Assembly: GCA_003241895.1 (NCBI GenBank)
Contig: QBLY01000001.1
Coordinates: forward strand, 124,001 to 188,000
Origin: Lysobacteraceae bacterium
GTDB taxonomy: Bacteria > Pseudomonadota > Gammaproteobacteria > Xanthomonadales > Xanthomonadaceae
DNA: 64,000 nt
Direction: 5' to 3'
Positions within the stretch are counted from its first letter, which is position 1, and each line of letters starts with the position of its first letter. Both the position numbers and the translations under genes were made by a program. A model generated the notes under the pieces. That model did no database searches. It was not told the DNA's origin and worked only from the letters and a program-made list of their open reading frames with translations. Positions 42,740 through 54,110 of this stretch are shown here, in pieces.

Positions 42740-44490
42740 CCGGCCTCCGGCTCGCGGAACTGCATGCGGTGCAGGTGCGAGTACAGCCCGCCGCGCGCCA
42801 GCAGCTCGGCATGGGTGCCCTTCTCCACCAGCTTTCCGGCGTCGAGCACCAGCACCTGGTCGGCGTGTTCGACCGTGGACAGGCGGTGGGCAATCACCAG
42901 CGTGGTGTGGTCGGGGATCAGGCGGTTGAGCGCGTCCTGCACCAGTCGTTCGGACTCGGTGTCGAGCGCGGCGGTGGCTTCGTCCAGGATCAGGATGGGT
43001 GCGTCCTTGAGCATGGCGCGGGCGATGGCCAGGCGCTGCCGCTGGCCGCCCGAAAGCAGCCCGCCGTTCTCGCCGATGCGCCCCTGCATGCCGCCCGGCA
43101 GGCGGTCGATGAACTCGGTGGCATTGGCGGCCTCGGCGGCGGCGCGGATGCGCGCCGGGTCGGTACCCGGCGGCTGGCCGTAGGCGATGTTGGTGGCGAT
43201 GCTGTCGTCGAACAGCATCACGCGTTGGCCGACGATGGCGATCTGGCGCCGCAGGTCGGCCAGGCGATAGCTGTCCACCGGCACGCCGTCCACCAGCACG
43301 CTGCCGGTACTGGCCTCGTAGAAGCGCGGCAGCAGGCGGATCAGCGTGGACTTGCCGCTGCCCGAGCGTCCGACGATGGCGGTGACGGTACCGGGCGCGG
43401 CAGTGAAGGAGATGTTGTCCAGCGCGGGCGCATCCTGGCCCGGATAGCGCACGCCGACGCCGCGGAACTCGATTTCACCGCGCGACTTCACCAGGGAAAC
43501 CGTGCCGGTGTCGGGTTCGTCGGGTTCGTCCAGGATGCCGAACAGGCGATCAGCCGCCGCCACGCCCTTCTGGATCAGGCTTTGCACGTTGGTGACGCGC
43601 TTGAGCGAGGGCAGCATGGCCATCATCGCCGTGAGCAGCGAGACGAAGGTGCCGGCGTCCATGCGGCCCTGCGCCGCTTCCTGCCCCGCCACCAGCAGGA
43701 TCACGGCCAGTCCGACGGCGGCCAGGGTCTGCACCATCGACGAAGCCGCCGCGCGGGTGGTGTCGACCTTTACGCTGAGCTTGAGGTTGCGATCCACCAG
43801 CGCGTCGTAGCGCTGCTGCTCGGACGCTTGCGCGCCATAGACCTTCACTTCCTGCTGGGCGGACAGGGCCTGTTCGGCAACCTGGGCCATGTTGGCCACG
43901 CCGTCCTGGATGCCGCGGTTGATCTTGCGATAGCGCCGGCCGACCACGGCCGACACCACGGCGATCAGCGGCGCCACCACCAGCATCACCACCGTCACCA
44001 GCGGGCTGGAATAGAACATCACTCCCAGCAGCACCAGGATGGTCACGCTGTCGGTGACCAACACCTTGATGGCGTCGCTGGTGGCCTGGGTGACCTGTTC
44101 GGTGTCGTAGTTCAGGCGCGACACCATGGCTGGTACGGGCTCCAGGTCGAAGCGCGTGCTGGGCAGCCGCAGGTACTTGGCCAGCACGTCCTTGCGCAGG
44201 TCGCGCACTACGCTGCGGCCGGCGCGGGACATGCCGTAGTCGGTGGTGAACGTGGCAATGCCGCGGACCACGAACAGCCCCACGATGACCAGCGGCAGAA
44301 CCCAGCGCGTCGTTGGATCCGGCTCCACGAACGTGTCGTTCACCATCGGCTTCATCAGCAGGGTGAACGCGCCGGCCGACGCCGCCTCGAACATCATGCC
44401 GATCGCGGCCGCACCCAGGTAGGCCCAGTAGCGCCGCGCGCGGCCCAGCAGGCGCCCGTAGATCGCCCAGGCCGAAGCTTCCGGGGTCAA
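42736..44490 (-). CDS. msbA: Lipid A export ABC transporter
   Basis: It flips lipid A-core across the inner membrane with ATP. The 584-residue half-transporter has six membrane helices in residues ~20-310 and a C-terminal ATPase with Walker A GRSGSGKST, signature LSGGQRQR and Walker B ILILDEATAALD. ATGA overlaps link it to exbD upstream and lpxK downstream, so the flippase and the kinase that completes its substrate are translated together. Confidence 0.95.
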   Translation of the reverse strand: MTPEASAWAIYGRLLGRARRYWAYLGAAAIGMMFEAASAGAFTLLMKPMVNDTFVEPDPTTRWVLPLVIVGLFVVRGIATFTTDYGMSRAGRSVVRDLRKDVLAKYLRLPSTRFDLEPVPAMVSRLNYDTEQVTQATSDAIKVLVTDSVTILVLLGVMFYSSPLVTVVMLVVAPLIAVVSAVVGRRYRKINRGIQDGVANMAQVAEQALSAQQEVKVYGAQASEQQRYDALVDRNLKLSVKVDTTRAAASSMVQTLAAVGLAVILLVAGQEAAQGRMDAGTFVSLLTAMMAMLPSLKRVTNVQSLIQKGVAAADRLFGILDEPDEPDTGTVSLVKSRGEIEFRGVGVRYPGQDAPALDNISFTAAPGTVTAIVGRSGSGKSTLIRLLPRFYEASTGSVLVDGVPVDSYRLADLRRQIAIVGQRVMLFDDSIATNIAYGQPPGTDPARIRAAAEAANATEFIDRLPGGMQGRIGENGGLLSGGQRQRLAIARAMLKDAPILILDEATAALDTESERLVQDALNRLIPDHTTLVIAHRLSTVEHADQVLVLDAGKLVEKGTHAELLARGGLYSHLHRMQFREPEAG

Positions 44491-44909
44491 GGCTTGGCCT
44501 CGGGCGTGGTTGCCATGGAAATCTTCCTGAAGCCCACTTGGCCCAGGGCATCCATCACGGTCATCATGGACTGGTAGGTCGCGCGGGCATCGCCGCGTAC
44601 CACTACCGGGCGTTCGCGATCGCTGCCGGCGACCTGCATGATGGCGTCCTTGAGCGAGCCGACGTCGCGATTGAGCACCTCGTTGTTGCCCACGAAGTAG
44701 CGGCCGTCGGCATCCACCACCACCACCAGGGGTTCGCCGGGGTCAACCTGCGAGTTCACCTGCGCGGTCGGCAGCACCAGCTTGAGCGCCGAGCGCTGGT
44801 CGAAGGTGGTGGTCACCACCAGGAAGATGATGATGCAGAAGACCACGTCGATCAGGGAGACCAGGTTGATCTCCGGCTCGTCGGGAACGCGTCCCGAACT
44901 CAGCTTCAT
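44487..44909 (-). CDS. exbD: ExbD/TolR-family proton-channel subunit
   Basis: A 140-residue protein with one N-terminal membrane helix. The motif EINLVSLIDVVFCIIIFLVV carries the conserved Asp at about residue 20 that couples to proton flow; the rest is periplasmic. It pairs with ExbB, overlapping it by 4 bp (ATGA), and overlaps msbA at the other end. ATG 44909 is chosen for the usual short N-terminus. No TonB-like partner is nearby, so the energised process is unknown. Confidence 0.92.
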   Translation of the reverse strand: MKLSSGRVPDEPEINLVSLIDVVFCIIIFLVVTTTFDQRSALKLVLPTAQVNSQVDPGEPLVVVVDADGRYFVGNNEVLNRDVGSLKDAIMQVAGSDRERPVVVRGDARATYQSMMTVMDALGQVGFRKISMATTPEAKP

Positions 44910-45559
44910 GCCTCGATCTTCTTCGCGCGAGCCGGTTTGGCGGGCGGCGGCGCCGCGCCTTCGTCCAGCGCATCGAGCAGTTGGGTGGCCTGCTTTTCCA
45001 TGTCCACCACGTAGCCGGTGACGCGGGCACGCAGGTAGCGGTGGAACATCAGCGCCGGGATCGCCAGGCACAGGCCGGCCGCGGTACTCACCAGCGCCTG
45101 GCCGATGCCTCCGGCCAGCTGGTTGGCGTCGCCCACGCCGGTGCTCATGATGCCCAGGAACATCTCGATCATGCCGAACACGGTGCCCAGCAGCCCCAGC
45201 AGTGGCCCCACGGCGGCGATGGTGCCCAGGGCATTGAGGAAACGCTCCAGCCGGTGCGCGACGTGGCGGCCGACATCCTCGATGCGTTCCTTGATGAGTT
45301 CGCGCGGGCGGTGGCGCACGTCCAGGCCGGCGGCCAGCAGTTCGCCCAGGGGTGAGTTACGGCGCAGAACGTCGATGTGCTTGGGGTCGAGGGTGTTGCG
45401 ACCGCGGGCCCATTCGCGAACTTCCTCGCCCAGGCCCGGCGGCAGCACTTCGCGGCGCCGCAGGGTCCAGAAGCGCTCCAGGATGATGGCCAGGGCCACC
45501 ACCGCCAGCACGAGGATCGGCAGCATCACCCAGCCGCCCGCTTTTATCAGTTCCAGCAC
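44906..45559 (-). CDS. exbB: ExbB/TolQ-family proton-channel subunit
   Basis: A 217-residue inner-membrane protein with three helices: an N-terminal one (residues 10-28, WVMLPILVLAVVALAIILE) and two later ones that line the pore (LNALGTIAAVGPLLGLLGTVFGMIEMF; GGIGQALVSTAAGLCLAIPALM). It forms a pentamer around ExbD. It lies 3 bp from comEC and overlaps exbD by 4 bp, and ends in a Lys/Ala-rich tail. Confidence 0.93.
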   Translation of the reverse strand: MLELIKAGGWVMLPILVLAVVALAIILERFWTLRRREVLPPGLGEEVREWARGRNTLDPKHIDVLRRNSPLGELLAAGLDVRHRPRELIKERIEDVGRHVAHRLERFLNALGTIAAVGPLLGLLGTVFGMIEMFLGIMSTGVGDANQLAGGIGQALVSTAAGLCLAIPALMFHRYLRARVTGYVVDMEKQATQLLDALDEGAAPPPAKPARAKKIEA

Positions 45560-45562
45560 GCC

Positions 45563-47929
45563 TCACCTATCGGGTTCAGGACTGCCGACAGCATAGCCTG
45601 ACCCGCCCGGCACGGCATCGCGCCAGTAGCGCCGGCGGTCCTGGCGCATGCGTTGGCGCACCTGTACGCCGCCTGGACCCAGGCGCAGATGGATGGCGCC
45701 CGAATGCGCGGTGTCGAGCAAAGCCACCCGATAGCGTTGGTAGCGGTCGAGCACGATCGGCTTGGGCAGGCCGAAGCGGTTTTGATGGCCCACCGCGACC
45801 AGGCCCAACGAAGGGCGCACCGCAGCGATGAAGTCCAGGCTCGACGAGCTGTCGCTGCCGTGGTGCGGCACCAGCAGCACGTCGGCCCTTGCTTCCAGCG
45901 CCGGCAGCCGGGCCAGCCGCGCCTCGACATGGCGGCCGATGTCGCCCGGCAGCAGCGCGCTGGTGCCGTTGGCTTCCACGCGCAGTACGCAGGAACTCTG
46001 GTTACCCAGGTACGGAAAATGCGGCGTTGGATGCAGGAACGAGAACGTCACGCCGTCCCAGGTCCATGCCTGGCCGGTTCGGCAAACGGTCATGCCCTTG
46101 CGCGCCCAGCCGGCAGGCGCCAGCACGCGCGCGGTGGCCATCCCGCGCACCACGGCGTCGCCGCCACCGGCGTGGTCGTTGTCGCCGTGGCTCAGCACCA
46201 TTGCGTCAAGACGACGCACGCCGTGGGCACGCAGTGCGGGCAGCACCACCGCTTCGCCCAGGTCGAGCCCGCGCGGCACCGCCGGCCCGGCGTCGTAAAG
46301 CAGGTCGTGGTGCTGGGTTCGCACCAGCATCGAAAGCCCCTGCCCGACATCGAGCAGCACCAGGTCGAACTCACCCTGTGACGGGCGGTCGATCGCGGGC
46401 CACAGCAGCGGCAGCATCAGCAGCGCCGCCAGCGGTTTGCCCGGCGTGCCGCGCGGCAGCAACAGCCAGAACGCGGCCGCCATCGCCAGCGCAACGGCCA
46501 GCAGGCTGGGCTCGGGCAGCCAGACCAGGGCGGGTGGCCAGGCCGCGATGCGCTCGAGTGCGATCCACAGCCACTGCATCAGCTGGCCCGACGCCTGCCA
46601 GCAGGCATTGGCGGCGGCGTCGGAGAACGGCTCCATGGCCATGCCCGCCAGCGCCAGCGGCACCACCAGCAGGCTGATCCAGGGGATGCCCACCAGGTTC
46701 ACCAGCGGACCCGGCAGCGAGGCCTGGCTGAAGAACCACACGCTCAGCGGCAGCAGCCCGAGCACCGCCACGCCCTGCGCCTGCACGAACGGCACCAGCA
46801 CGTTGCCTGCGTGCAACCGGGGCAGGCACCAGGCCAACCAGGCTACGCCCAGGAAGCTGAGCCAGAAGCCGGGCGCCAGCACTGACAGTGGATCCGCCAG
46901 CAGCACTGCGATGAGCGCGAACGCCAGCGCCTCCGCCAGCCCCTGCGGACGCCGGGCCAGCCTTGCGACCAGGACCACCGCGATCATCAGCAGCGTGCGC
47001 ACCGTGGGCAGCGCGAATCCGGCCAGCGCGGTGTACGCCGCCGCCAGAAGCAATGCGCCCGCAGCGGTGACCTGGGGTCGTGGCCAGCGGCTGCGGTTGC
47101 CAGGCAGTGCCCGATGCAGCAGCTGTCCCAGCAGCGCGCCGAAACCGGCCACCAGGCCGACGTGGAAGCCCGAGATGGCGATCAGGTGGGTGAGCCCGGT
47201 GGCGCGCAGCACCTGCCAGTCGTCGTCGGACAGTCCGCGCGTATCGCCCAGTGCCAACGCGGTGACGAAGCGTGCCTGCGACGGCGGCAAGGCCGAGGCG
47301 ATTCGCTGCGACAGCCGGCTGCGGGCGTGGTCGAGCCCGGTGCCGGGCAGGAGTTGACGCGCCTGGTCGGGCTTGACCACGTAGCCGGTGGCGGCGATGC
47401 GCTGTTCCAGTGCGCGGCGCTCGAAGTCGAAGCCGCCGGGGTTGACCAGGCCGCGCGGCGTGCGCAGCCGCACCTCGAAGCGCCAGACGCTGCCCGGCTC
47501 GATCACGGGCAGCGTGTCGGGCGGCCGCGTGTACCAGCCCAGCCGCAGCCTGCGGCCTACCAGTGCGGCGGCATCGCCTTGGGCCGCGGTGACGCGAAGT
47601 TCGAATCGCACCGCATCAACTTCACCCACGGGCAGGCCCAGGATGCGGCCTTCCAGTGTGGCGCCTTGGCCGGAGCGCTCAGCCGGCAGTTGCAGCGCCA
47701 TCGCCGCCTGCCCATGCAGCGACGCCAGTGCCAAGCCGACCAGGGCGGCGCCGAACGGTCTTGCAGCGCCGGGTCGCGACCAGAGCCAGGCGCCGGCAGC
47801 CACCAGCAGCGCGGCGAAGGGCCAAGGCGGAAGCTGCGCGAATCCCTGCACCACCAGGACGCCCAGCAGCAGCGCCGCCGCCACGGCCAGCCCGAACGGC
47901 GCCGGCGCGATCGCCCGCGCTGGCGGCAT
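45563..47929 (-). CDS. comEC: ComEC/Rec2 DNA uptake channel
   Basis: A 788-residue inner-membrane protein thought to carry single-stranded DNA into the cytoplasm during natural transformation. It has an N-terminal OB-like region, a Competence domain of multiple helices (GLTHLIAISGFHVGLVAGFG) and a C-terminal metallo-beta-lactamase domain with SHGDNDHAGG. All expected parts are present. The gene lies between lolD and exbB with gaps of 3 bp on each side, an envelope context. Confidence 0.92.
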   Translation of the reverse strand: MPPARAIAPAPFGLAVAAALLLGVLVVQGFAQLPPWPFAALLVAAGAWLWSRPGAARPFGAALVGLALASLHGQAAMALQLPAERSGQGATLEGRILGLPVGEVDAVRFELRVTAAQGDAAALVGRRLRLGWYTRPPDTLPVIEPGSVWRFEVRLRTPRGLVNPGGFDFERRALEQRIAATGYVVKPDQARQLLPGTGLDHARSRLSQRIASALPPSQARFVTALALGDTRGLSDDDWQVLRATGLTHLIAISGFHVGLVAGFGALLGQLLHRALPGNRSRWPRPQVTAAGALLLAAAYTALAGFALPTVRTLLMIAVVLVARLARRPQGLAEALAFALIAVLLADPLSVLAPGFWLSFLGVAWLAWCLPRLHAGNVLVPFVQAQGVAVLGLLPLSVWFFSQASLPGPLVNLVGIPWISLLVVPLALAGMAMEPFSDAAANACWQASGQLMQWLWIALERIAAWPPALVWLPEPSLLAVALAMAAAFWLLLPRGTPGKPLAALLMLPLLWPAIDRPSQGEFDLVLLDVGQGLSMLVRTQHHDLLYDAGPAVPRGLDLGEAVVLPALRAHGVRRLDAMVLSHGDNDHAGGGDAVVRGMATARVLAPAGWARKGMTVCRTGQAWTWDGVTFSFLHPTPHFPYLGNQSSCVLRVEANGTSALLPGDIGRHVEARLARLPALEARADVLLVPHHGSDSSSSLDFIAAVRPSLGLVAVGHQNRFGLPKPIVLDRYQRYRVALLDTAHSGAIHLRLGPGGVQVRQRMRQDRRRYWRDAVPGGSGYAVGSPEPDR

Positions 47930-47932
47930 GGG

Positions 47933-48629
<697 letters not shown>

Positions 48630-48637
<8 letters not shown>

Positions 48638-49874
48638 AGCGCAGCGCCGTGGCCGGGTCGGTGCGCGAGGCGCGCCACGCGGGATAAAGGGTGGCCAACA
48701 GGCACAGCACGAACGCCACGGCCGCCACCATGGCCACGTCGGAGGCATACACCGCCGTGGGCACGCCGCTGATGTAGTAGACGTCGGACGGCATCAGTTC
48801 GGCGCCCAGCAGTTTCTCCACGAAGTGCACCACGTGCGACAGGTTGGTTGCCAGCAGCACGCCACCGGCCACGCCGATGGCGATGCCGACCACGCCGATC
48901 ACCAGTCCCTGGACGATGAACACCCGCATGATCCCGCCCGGCGACATGCCCAGCGTGCGCAGGATGGCGATGTCGGACTGCTTGTCCTGCACCAGCATCA
49001 CCAGCGACGACACCAGGTTGAAGGCGGCGATGGCGATGACCAGCGACAGCAGGACGAACATCACCGTCTTCTCCATCTTCAGGGCGCGGAAGAAATTGGC
49101 GTTGTCGGTGCTCCAGTCCCGGACGTGGTAATAACCGTCCATGCGCTGCGACAGGTCGCGGGCCACCGGCCAGGCGTCCCACAGGTCGACCAGCTTCAGG
49201 CGCACGCCGGTGACGCCCTCGCCCATCCGGCCCAGCCGCTGTGCGTCGCCCAGGTGCACCAGGGCCAGGCCCAGGTCATATTCCTGCGCGCCGGCCTCGA
49301 AGATGCCCACCACTGTGAAGCGCTTCGCCCGCGGCAGCGCGCCCAGCGGCGTCACCGTGGCTTCGGAGATGAAGACGTTCACCGGGTCGCCGATGCCCAC
49401 GCCCAGCAGCAGCGCCAATTCCTGGCCCAGGATGATGTGGAACTCGCCGTCCTTGAGGTCGGTGAGCTTGCCCTGCTTCATCTTGTCGGCGATTTCCGAC
49501 ACCCGCGGCTCGGTTTCCGGAAGCACGCCGCGCAGGATCGCGCCGCGCCGCTGCGCGCCCTGCAGCAGGGCCTCGGTCTCGGTGTACGGCGCCGCGCCCA
49601 GCACGCGCTTGTCCGCGTTGGCGAAGGCCACGGCCCGGGGCCAGTCCTGCAGCGGACCGTCCACGCCCGACACCGTGGCGTGCGCCACCATGCCCAGGAT
49701 GCGGTCGCGCAGCTCCTGCTGGAAGCCGCTCATCACCGCGATGGTGGTGATGAGTGCGATCACGCCGATGATGATGCCCAGGATGGATGCCATCGAGATG
49801 AAGGAAATGAACCCGTTGCGCCGCTTGGCGCGCAGGTAGCGAAGTCCGATCGAAAAAGGCAGGGGCTGGAACAT
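48630..49874 (-). CDS. lolC: Lipoprotein-releasing ABC transporter permease
   Basis: A 414-residue inner-membrane permease with an N-terminal helix (about residues 23-45), a large periplasmic domain and three C-terminal helices. LolC/LolE patterns are [28 protein letters not shown] and [24 protein letters not shown]. Only one permease gene is present, so a homomeric LolF-like arrangement is possible. It opens the envelope directon, 6 bp downstream of the ygfX-like gene. Confidence 0.92.
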
Positions 49875-49880
49875 GGGGTC

Positions 49881-50336
49881 CTATGCTGCCTGTTTATGCA
49901 GCGGTTTTGCCGAACGCCAGCTGACGGCCATCGCCAGCCGCAGCTGGCGGCGGTCTTGCGCGTGCAGGGTGTCGGGCCACCAGGCCAGCCGATGGGTCCG
50001 GCCGCTGGCATCGGTGCCGGCCAGCGTGCCCAGCGGGCCGCGCATCCGCACCGTGACGCCCTGGAGGCGGGTCAGGCCATCCCGGCGGGTGAGGTAGGCA
50101 GGCTCGTCGCCGCCCAGCCAGTCGATCGAGCAAGGCGCCTGCTGCAGCTGCCGGCGGGCCAGGAAAACGCCCCACCCCGCCGCCAGCAGTGCGCCGGGCA
50201 GCCCAAGCGACCCAGGCAATGCGCTGAGCCAGAGCGACAGCGCGGCCATCAGGCCCAGGCCGGCCAGCGCGGCGGCAAGCCAGCGCGAGGGGCGCCAGTC
50301 AATGTGGCAGATCGAGGATGCGTTGGACGATGGCAT
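49881..50336 (-). CDS. YgfX-like membrane protein
   Basis: A 151-residue protein with two hydrophobic helices near the start (about residues 18-38 and 44-60), then a basic cytoplasmic domain ([25 protein letters not shown]). Its place directly after sdhE, overlapping it by 38 bp, matches the sdhE-ygfX (cptB-cptA) pair of enterics, where YgfX is an inhibitory partner of the flavinylation factor. Sequence similarity is weak, so the assignment rests on position and topology. Confidence 0.65.
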   Translation of the reverse strand: MPSSNASSICHIDWRPSRWLAAALAGLGLMAALSLWLSALPGSLGLPGALLAAGWGVFLARRQLQQAPCSIDWLGGDEPAYLTRRDGLTRLQGVTVRMRGPLGTLAGTDASGRTHRLAWWPDTLHAQDRRQLRLAMAVSWRSAKPLHKQAA

Positions 50337-50547
50337 TCAGATCAGCCTCCTGCGGCGCTTCGCGGCCCATGAACCAGCGCCAGAGCTTATCGTCCTCGCA
50401 GTCGAGCAGGCGTAGGAAACGGCCGCGCTCGGCGTCGTCCGCCTGCGCCCAGCGACCGTCGAGATAGCGAAGCATCAGCTGGTCGAGCTCCCGCATGCCG
50501 CGTCGGCAGCGCCAGCGCAGGCGCCGGATCTCCGGGTCGTCGCTCAC
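50299..50547 (-). CDS. sdhE: FAD assembly factor SdhE (SDHAF2 family)
   Basis: An 82-residue soluble chaperone that helps covalent attachment of FAD to SdhA. The RGxxE motif, needed for activity, is R16-G-M-R-E20, and the [15 protein letters not shown] helix is typical. The start is GTG 50547, overlapping the stop of the upstream small ORF (GTGA). It is encoded in the same transcript as its client sdhA. Confidence 0.93.
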   Translation of the reverse strand: MSDDPEIRRLRWRCRRGMRELDQLMLRYLDGRWAQADDAERGRFLRLLDCEDDKLWRWFMGREAPQEADLNAIVQRILDLPH

Positions 50548-50651
50548 CTGCGGCTGCGCTTCATCTCGGCCAGCCGCAGCTGGTAAAGCCGCAGCCAGAC
50601 CAGCAGCGTCAGCCCGACCATGGCCAGAAGCGGAAGCAGCAGCGCGTTCAT
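50544..50651 (-). CDS. Small single-helix membrane protein (35 aa)
   Basis: Too short for most gene finders. The 35-residue product has one hydrophobic helix ([19 protein letters not shown]) followed by a Leu/Arg-rich tail with AEMKRSRR. It looks like the first transmembrane helix of a MAPEG-family protein, which ends after its first helix, so it could be a true micro-protein or the remnant of one. The stop overlaps sdhE's GTG, and it lies 25 bp after sdhB. An alternative ATG at 50666 adds five residues. Confidence 0.55.
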   Translation of the reverse strand: MNALLLPLLAMVGLTLLVWLRLYQLRLAEMKRSRR

Positions 50652-50676
50652 GGGCGTGGCGGGCATGGGGGCGGGC

Positions 50677-51459
50677 TCAGGCGCCGCGACGCTGCAGCAT
50701 CAGCTTCTTGATCTCGCCGATCGCACGCGCCGGGTTGAGGCCCTTGGGGCAGGTGCGGGTGCAGTTCATGATCGTGTGGCAGCGATAGAGCTTGAACGGA
50801 TCCTCGAGGTCATCCAGGCGCGCACCGGTGTCCTCGTCGCGCGAGTCGATGATCCAGCGGTAGGCCTGCAGCAGCACGGCCGGGCCCAGGTAACGGTCGC
50901 CGTTCCACCAGTAGCTCGGGCAGGCCGTGGAGCAGCAGGCGCACAGGATGCACTCGTACAGGCCGTCGAGCTTGGCGCGGTCCTCCTTGGACTGCAGCCG
51001 CTCCTTGGCGGGCGCGGGGCTCTGCGTGCGCAGCCAGGGCTTGATGGAGGCGTACTGGGCATAGAACTGCGTGAGGTCGGGTACCAGGTCCTTCACCACC
51101 GGCATGTGCGGCAGCGGGTAGATCGGCACTTCGGCCTTGCCGCACTCGGCGATGCCCTTGGTGCAGGCCAGGGTGTTGGTGCCGTCGATGTTCATAGCGC
51201 ACGAGCCGCAGATGCCCTCGCGGCAGCTGCGCCGGAACGTGAGCGTGGGGTCGATCTCGTTCTTGATCTTGATCAACGCGTCCAGGACCATCGGCCCGCA
51301 CGAGTCCATGTCGACTTCGTAGGTGTCGGTGCGCGGGTTGGCGCTGTCGTCGGGATTCCAGCGGTAGATCTTGAAGGTGCGCACGTTCTTCGCGCCGGAG
51401 GCGGCGAAATGCTTGCCCTTGCTGACCTTGGAATTCTTCGGGAGGGTGAACTCAGCCAT
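50677..51459 (-). CDS. sdhB: Succinate dehydrogenase iron-sulfur subunit
   Basis: The 260-residue electron-transfer subunit of complex II. It holds a plant-type 2Fe-2S site ([15 protein letters not shown], then a Cys further on), a 4Fe-4S site ([12 protein letters not shown]) and a 3Fe-4S site ([14 protein letters not shown]). It lies 21 bp downstream of sdhA and carries electrons from SdhA to the quinone site in SdhC/D. Confidence 0.97.
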   Translation of the reverse strand: MAEFTLPKNSKVSKGKHFAASGAKNVRTFKIYRWNPDDSANPRTDTYEVDMDSCGPMVLDALIKIKNEIDPTLTFRRSCREGICGSCAMNIDGTNTLACTKGIAECGKAEVPIYPLPHMPVVKDLVPDLTQFYAQYASIKPWLRTQSPAPAKERLQSKEDRAKLDGLYECILCACCSTACPSYWWNGDRYLGPAVLLQAYRWIIDSRDEDTGARLDDLEDPFKLYRCHTIMNCTRTCPKGLNPARAIGEIKKLMLQRRGA

Positions 51460-51480
51460 CTTATTCGTCCTTGGGCCAGG

Positions 51481-53274
51481 TCAGTAGGTGCGGGCTTTGA
51501 GCGGCACCACGTCGACGTCCTTGCTCAGCGTGTACATGTGCACCGGGCGGTAGTCGATCTTGGTTTCGCCGGCGTCGTCCACCCAGCACAGCGTGTGCTT
51601 GTGCCAGTTGACGTCGTCGCGGTCCTTGAAGTCCTCGCGGGCATGGGCGCCGCGCGATTCCTGGCGGTTCTCGGCGGAAACCAGCGTGGCCACGGCCTGG
51701 CCGAGCAGGTTCTGCAGCTCCAGGGTTTCCACCAGGTCGGAGTTCCAGATCAGGGAACGATCCGAGACGCGCACGTCCTGGAAGGACTTCACCACTTGGA
51801 GGATCGAATCCACGCCGTTCTTGAGCGTTTCGCCGGTGCGGAACACCGCGGCGTCGTTCTGCATGGTGTGCTGCATGGCGTCGCGGATCTCGGCGGTGGG
51901 CGTGCCGCCGCTGGCGTTGCGCAGCTTGTCGAAGTTGGCCAGCGACTTGTCGCAGGCCGAGGCCGGCATGGACTTGTGCGGCGCGCCCGGCTTGATGGTC
52001 TCGGCGCAGCGGTTGGCCACCGCGCGGCCGAACACCACCAGGTCGAGCAGCGAGTTCGAGCCCAGGCGGTTGGCGCCGTGGACCGAGACGCAGGCCGCTT
52101 CGCCGATCGAGTACAGTCCCGGCACGATGGTGTCGGGGTTGCCGTTGTTCAACGTCACCACTTCGCCGTGGTAATTGGTCTGCAGGCCGCCCATGTTGTA
52201 GTGCACGGTTGGCAGCACCGGGATCGGCTGCTTGGTGACGTCGATGCCGGCGAACACCTTGGCCGTTTCGGCGATGCCCGGCAGCTTCTCGTGGATGTCG
52301 GCCGGGTTGAGGTGGGTCAGGTCGAGGTGGATGTGGTCCTTCTTGGGGCCCACGCCGCGGCCTTCGCGGATCTCGATGGTCATCGAGCGCGACACCACGT
52401 CGCGCGAAGCCAGATCCTTGGCGTTGGGCGCATAGCGCTCCATGAAGCGCTCGCCGGCGGAATTGCGCAGGATGCCGCCTTCGCCGCGCACGCCTTCGGT
52501 GATCAGGCAGCCGGCGCCGTAGATGCCGGTGGGATGGAACTGCACGAACTCCATGTCCTGCAGCGGCAGGCCGGCACGCAGGGCCATGCCGCCGCCGTCG
52601 CCGGTGCAGGTGTGCGCCGAGGTGGCGCTGAAGTAGGCGCGGCCGTAGCCGCCCGTGGCCAGCACGGTGCCCTGGGCCCGGAACAGGTGCATCTCGCCCG
52701 AGGCCATGTCCAGTGCCAGCACGCCCCGGCAGGCGCCCTCTTCGTCCATGATCAGGTCGAGCGCGAAGTATTCGATGAAGAACTCCGCCTGGTGCGCCAG
52801 CGACTGCTGGTAGAGCGTGTGCAGGATGGCGTGGCCGGTGCGGTCGGCGGCGGCGCAGGTGCGCTGGGCGGCCGGGCCTTCGCCGTATTTCGTGGTCATG
52901 CCGCCGAACGGGCGCTGGTAGATCTTGCCGTCCTCGGTGCGCGAGAAGGGCACGCCCTGGTGTTCGAGTTCGATCACCGCCGGGATGGCCTCGCGGCACA
53001 TGTATTCGATAGCGTCCTGGTCGCCCAGCCAGTCCGAGCCCTTGATGGTGTCGTAGAAGTGGTAGCGCCAGTCGTCCTCGCCCATGTTGGCCAGCGCGGC
53101 GGAAATGCCGCCCTGCGCCGCCACGGTATGCGAACGGGTCGGAAAGACCTTGCTGATGCAGGCGGTCTTGAGGCCCTTCTGGGCCAGGCCGAAGGTGGCG
53201 CGCAGGCCGGCACCGCCGGCGCCGACAACGACCATGTCGTAAGTGTGCTCGTGGATCTTGTAGGCGGACGTCAT
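51481..53274 (-). CDS. sdhA: Succinate dehydrogenase flavoprotein subunit
   Basis: It oxidises succinate to fumarate with covalent FAD. The 597 residues have the dinucleotide fold [12 protein letters not shown], the FAD-His motif [17 protein letters not shown] and the substrate-site [13 protein letters not shown]. The start, ATG 53274, gives the family's normal N-terminus ([11 protein letters not shown]). SdhE, encoded downstream, flavinylates it. Confidence 0.97.
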   Translation of the reverse strand: MTSAYKIHEHTYDMVVVGAGGAGLRATFGLAQKGLKTACISKVFPTRSHTVAAQGGISAALANMGEDDWRYHFYDTIKGSDWLGDQDAIEYMCREAIPAVIELEHQGVPFSRTEDGKIYQRPFGGMTTKYGEGPAAQRTCAAADRTGHAILHTLYQQSLAHQAEFFIEYFALDLIMDEEGACRGVLALDMASGEMHLFRAQGTVLATGGYGRAYFSATSAHTCTGDGGGMALRAGLPLQDMEFVQFHPTGIYGAGCLITEGVRGEGGILRNSAGERFMERYAPNAKDLASRDVVSRSMTIEIREGRGVGPKKDHIHLDLTHLNPADIHEKLPGIAETAKVFAGIDVTKQPIPVLPTVHYNMGGLQTNYHGEVVTLNNGNPDTIVPGLYSIGEAACVSVHGANRLGSNSLLDLVVFGRAVANRCAETIKPGAPHKSMPASACDKSLANFDKLRNASGGTPTAEIRDAMQHTMQNDAAVFRTGETLKNGVDSILQVVKSFQDVRVSDRSLIWNSDLVETLELQNLLGQAVATLVSAENRQESRGAHAREDFKDRDDVNWHKHTLCWVDDAGETKIDYRPVHMYTLSKDVDVVPLKARTY

Positions 53275-53281
53275 GGCGGCC

Positions 53282-53659
53282 TCAGGCAGTAAAGACGATG
53301 CGGCCGATGGCCAGCAGGGCGGCGATGGCCGCCAGCGCATAAACGAACTTGATGATGATCTGCAGGACGACTTCAGCCGCACCGTGCACGTAATCCTCTA
53401 CCACGACCTGAAGGCCCAGCCGGGCGTGCCAGAACAGCGACAGCACGAAGGCCGACAGAAGCGTGGCCGTCATCGGCTGGGCGATGGCACTGCGCACCTG
53501 GTCCTGCCCGGCGCCCAGCAGGCCGACAGAGACATAAATGAACCACGGCGTCAGCAGCGCCAGCGCGATGGCGGTAAGGCGCTGGTTCCACCAGTGACCG
53601 GTGCCGTCCTTGGCCGAACCCAGGCCCTTGGCCGTCGAAAGCGGGTTGCGCAGGCTCAT
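53282..53659 (-). CDS. sdhD: Succinate dehydrogenase membrane anchor subunit
   Basis: A 125-residue protein with three membrane helices (about residues 28-48, 59-78, 94-115). [16 protein letters not shown] contains the haem-ligand His and the quinone-site Asp-Tyr expected of SdhD. ATG 53659 overlaps the sdhC stop (ATGA). Confidence 0.92.
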   Translation of the reverse strand: MSLRNPLSTAKGLGSAKDGTGHWWNQRLTAIALALLTPWFIYVSVGLLGAGQDQVRSAIAQPMTATLLSAFVLSLFWHARLGLQVVVEDYVHGAAEVVLQIIIKFVYALAAIAALLAIGRIVFTA

Positions 53660-54051
53660 GCCAGGCCTCCCAGGGCAAGCCACCAGAGCAAGGCGGTCAG
53701 CACCACCGACAGTGCCAGCACGGCGTAGCCGCTGGCGTAGGCCGTGGGCAGGTCAAGGCCGCGACCCGCATCCCAGAACAGGTGACGTATGCCGTTGAGG
53801 AAGTGGTAGACCAGGCAGGCGGAGAACACGAACAGGGCCAGCTTGCCCACCATCGAACCCATCACGCCGTTGAAGGCATTGAAGGTTTGCGCGCTGCCGG
53901 CGGCCGCTACCAGCCAGGCCGCCAGTACCAGGCCACCCAGGGCCAGCACCACGCCGGTGACGCGGTGGGCAATGGACATCATGCTGGTGAGCTGCGGCCG
54001 GTAGTACGGGCCGATCATGAAGGGGGACAGCGGTCGTTTCGGCGTCGCCAT
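53656..54051 (-). CDS. sdhC: Succinate dehydrogenase cytochrome b556 subunit
   Basis: A 131-residue three-helix membrane protein. The N-terminus KRPLSPFMIGPYYRPQLTSMMSIAHRVTG is diagnostic for SdhC, and HFLNGIRHLFWDAG provides the haem-binding His. It binds haem b and ubiquinone with SdhD. It heads the sdhCDAB operon. Confidence 0.95.
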   Translation of the reverse strand: MATPKRPLSPFMIGPYYRPQLTSMMSIAHRVTGVVLALGGLVLAAWLVAAAGSAQTFNAFNGVMGSMVGKLALFVFSACLVYHFLNGIRHLFWDAGRGLDLPTAYASGYAVLALSVVLTALLWWLALGGLA

Positions 54052-54110
54052 GGGCTGCGCTCTTCTTCAGGTCAGGAGGGGAGTTTGGGGCCAGCGATGT
54101 GTTCGCTGTG

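Noticed and set aside
44487-45071. Extended open frame upstream of exbD as a longer protein
   Set aside because: The extra part is the antiparallel/other-frame shadow of exbB; exbD begins at ATG 44909 with an ATGA overlap.
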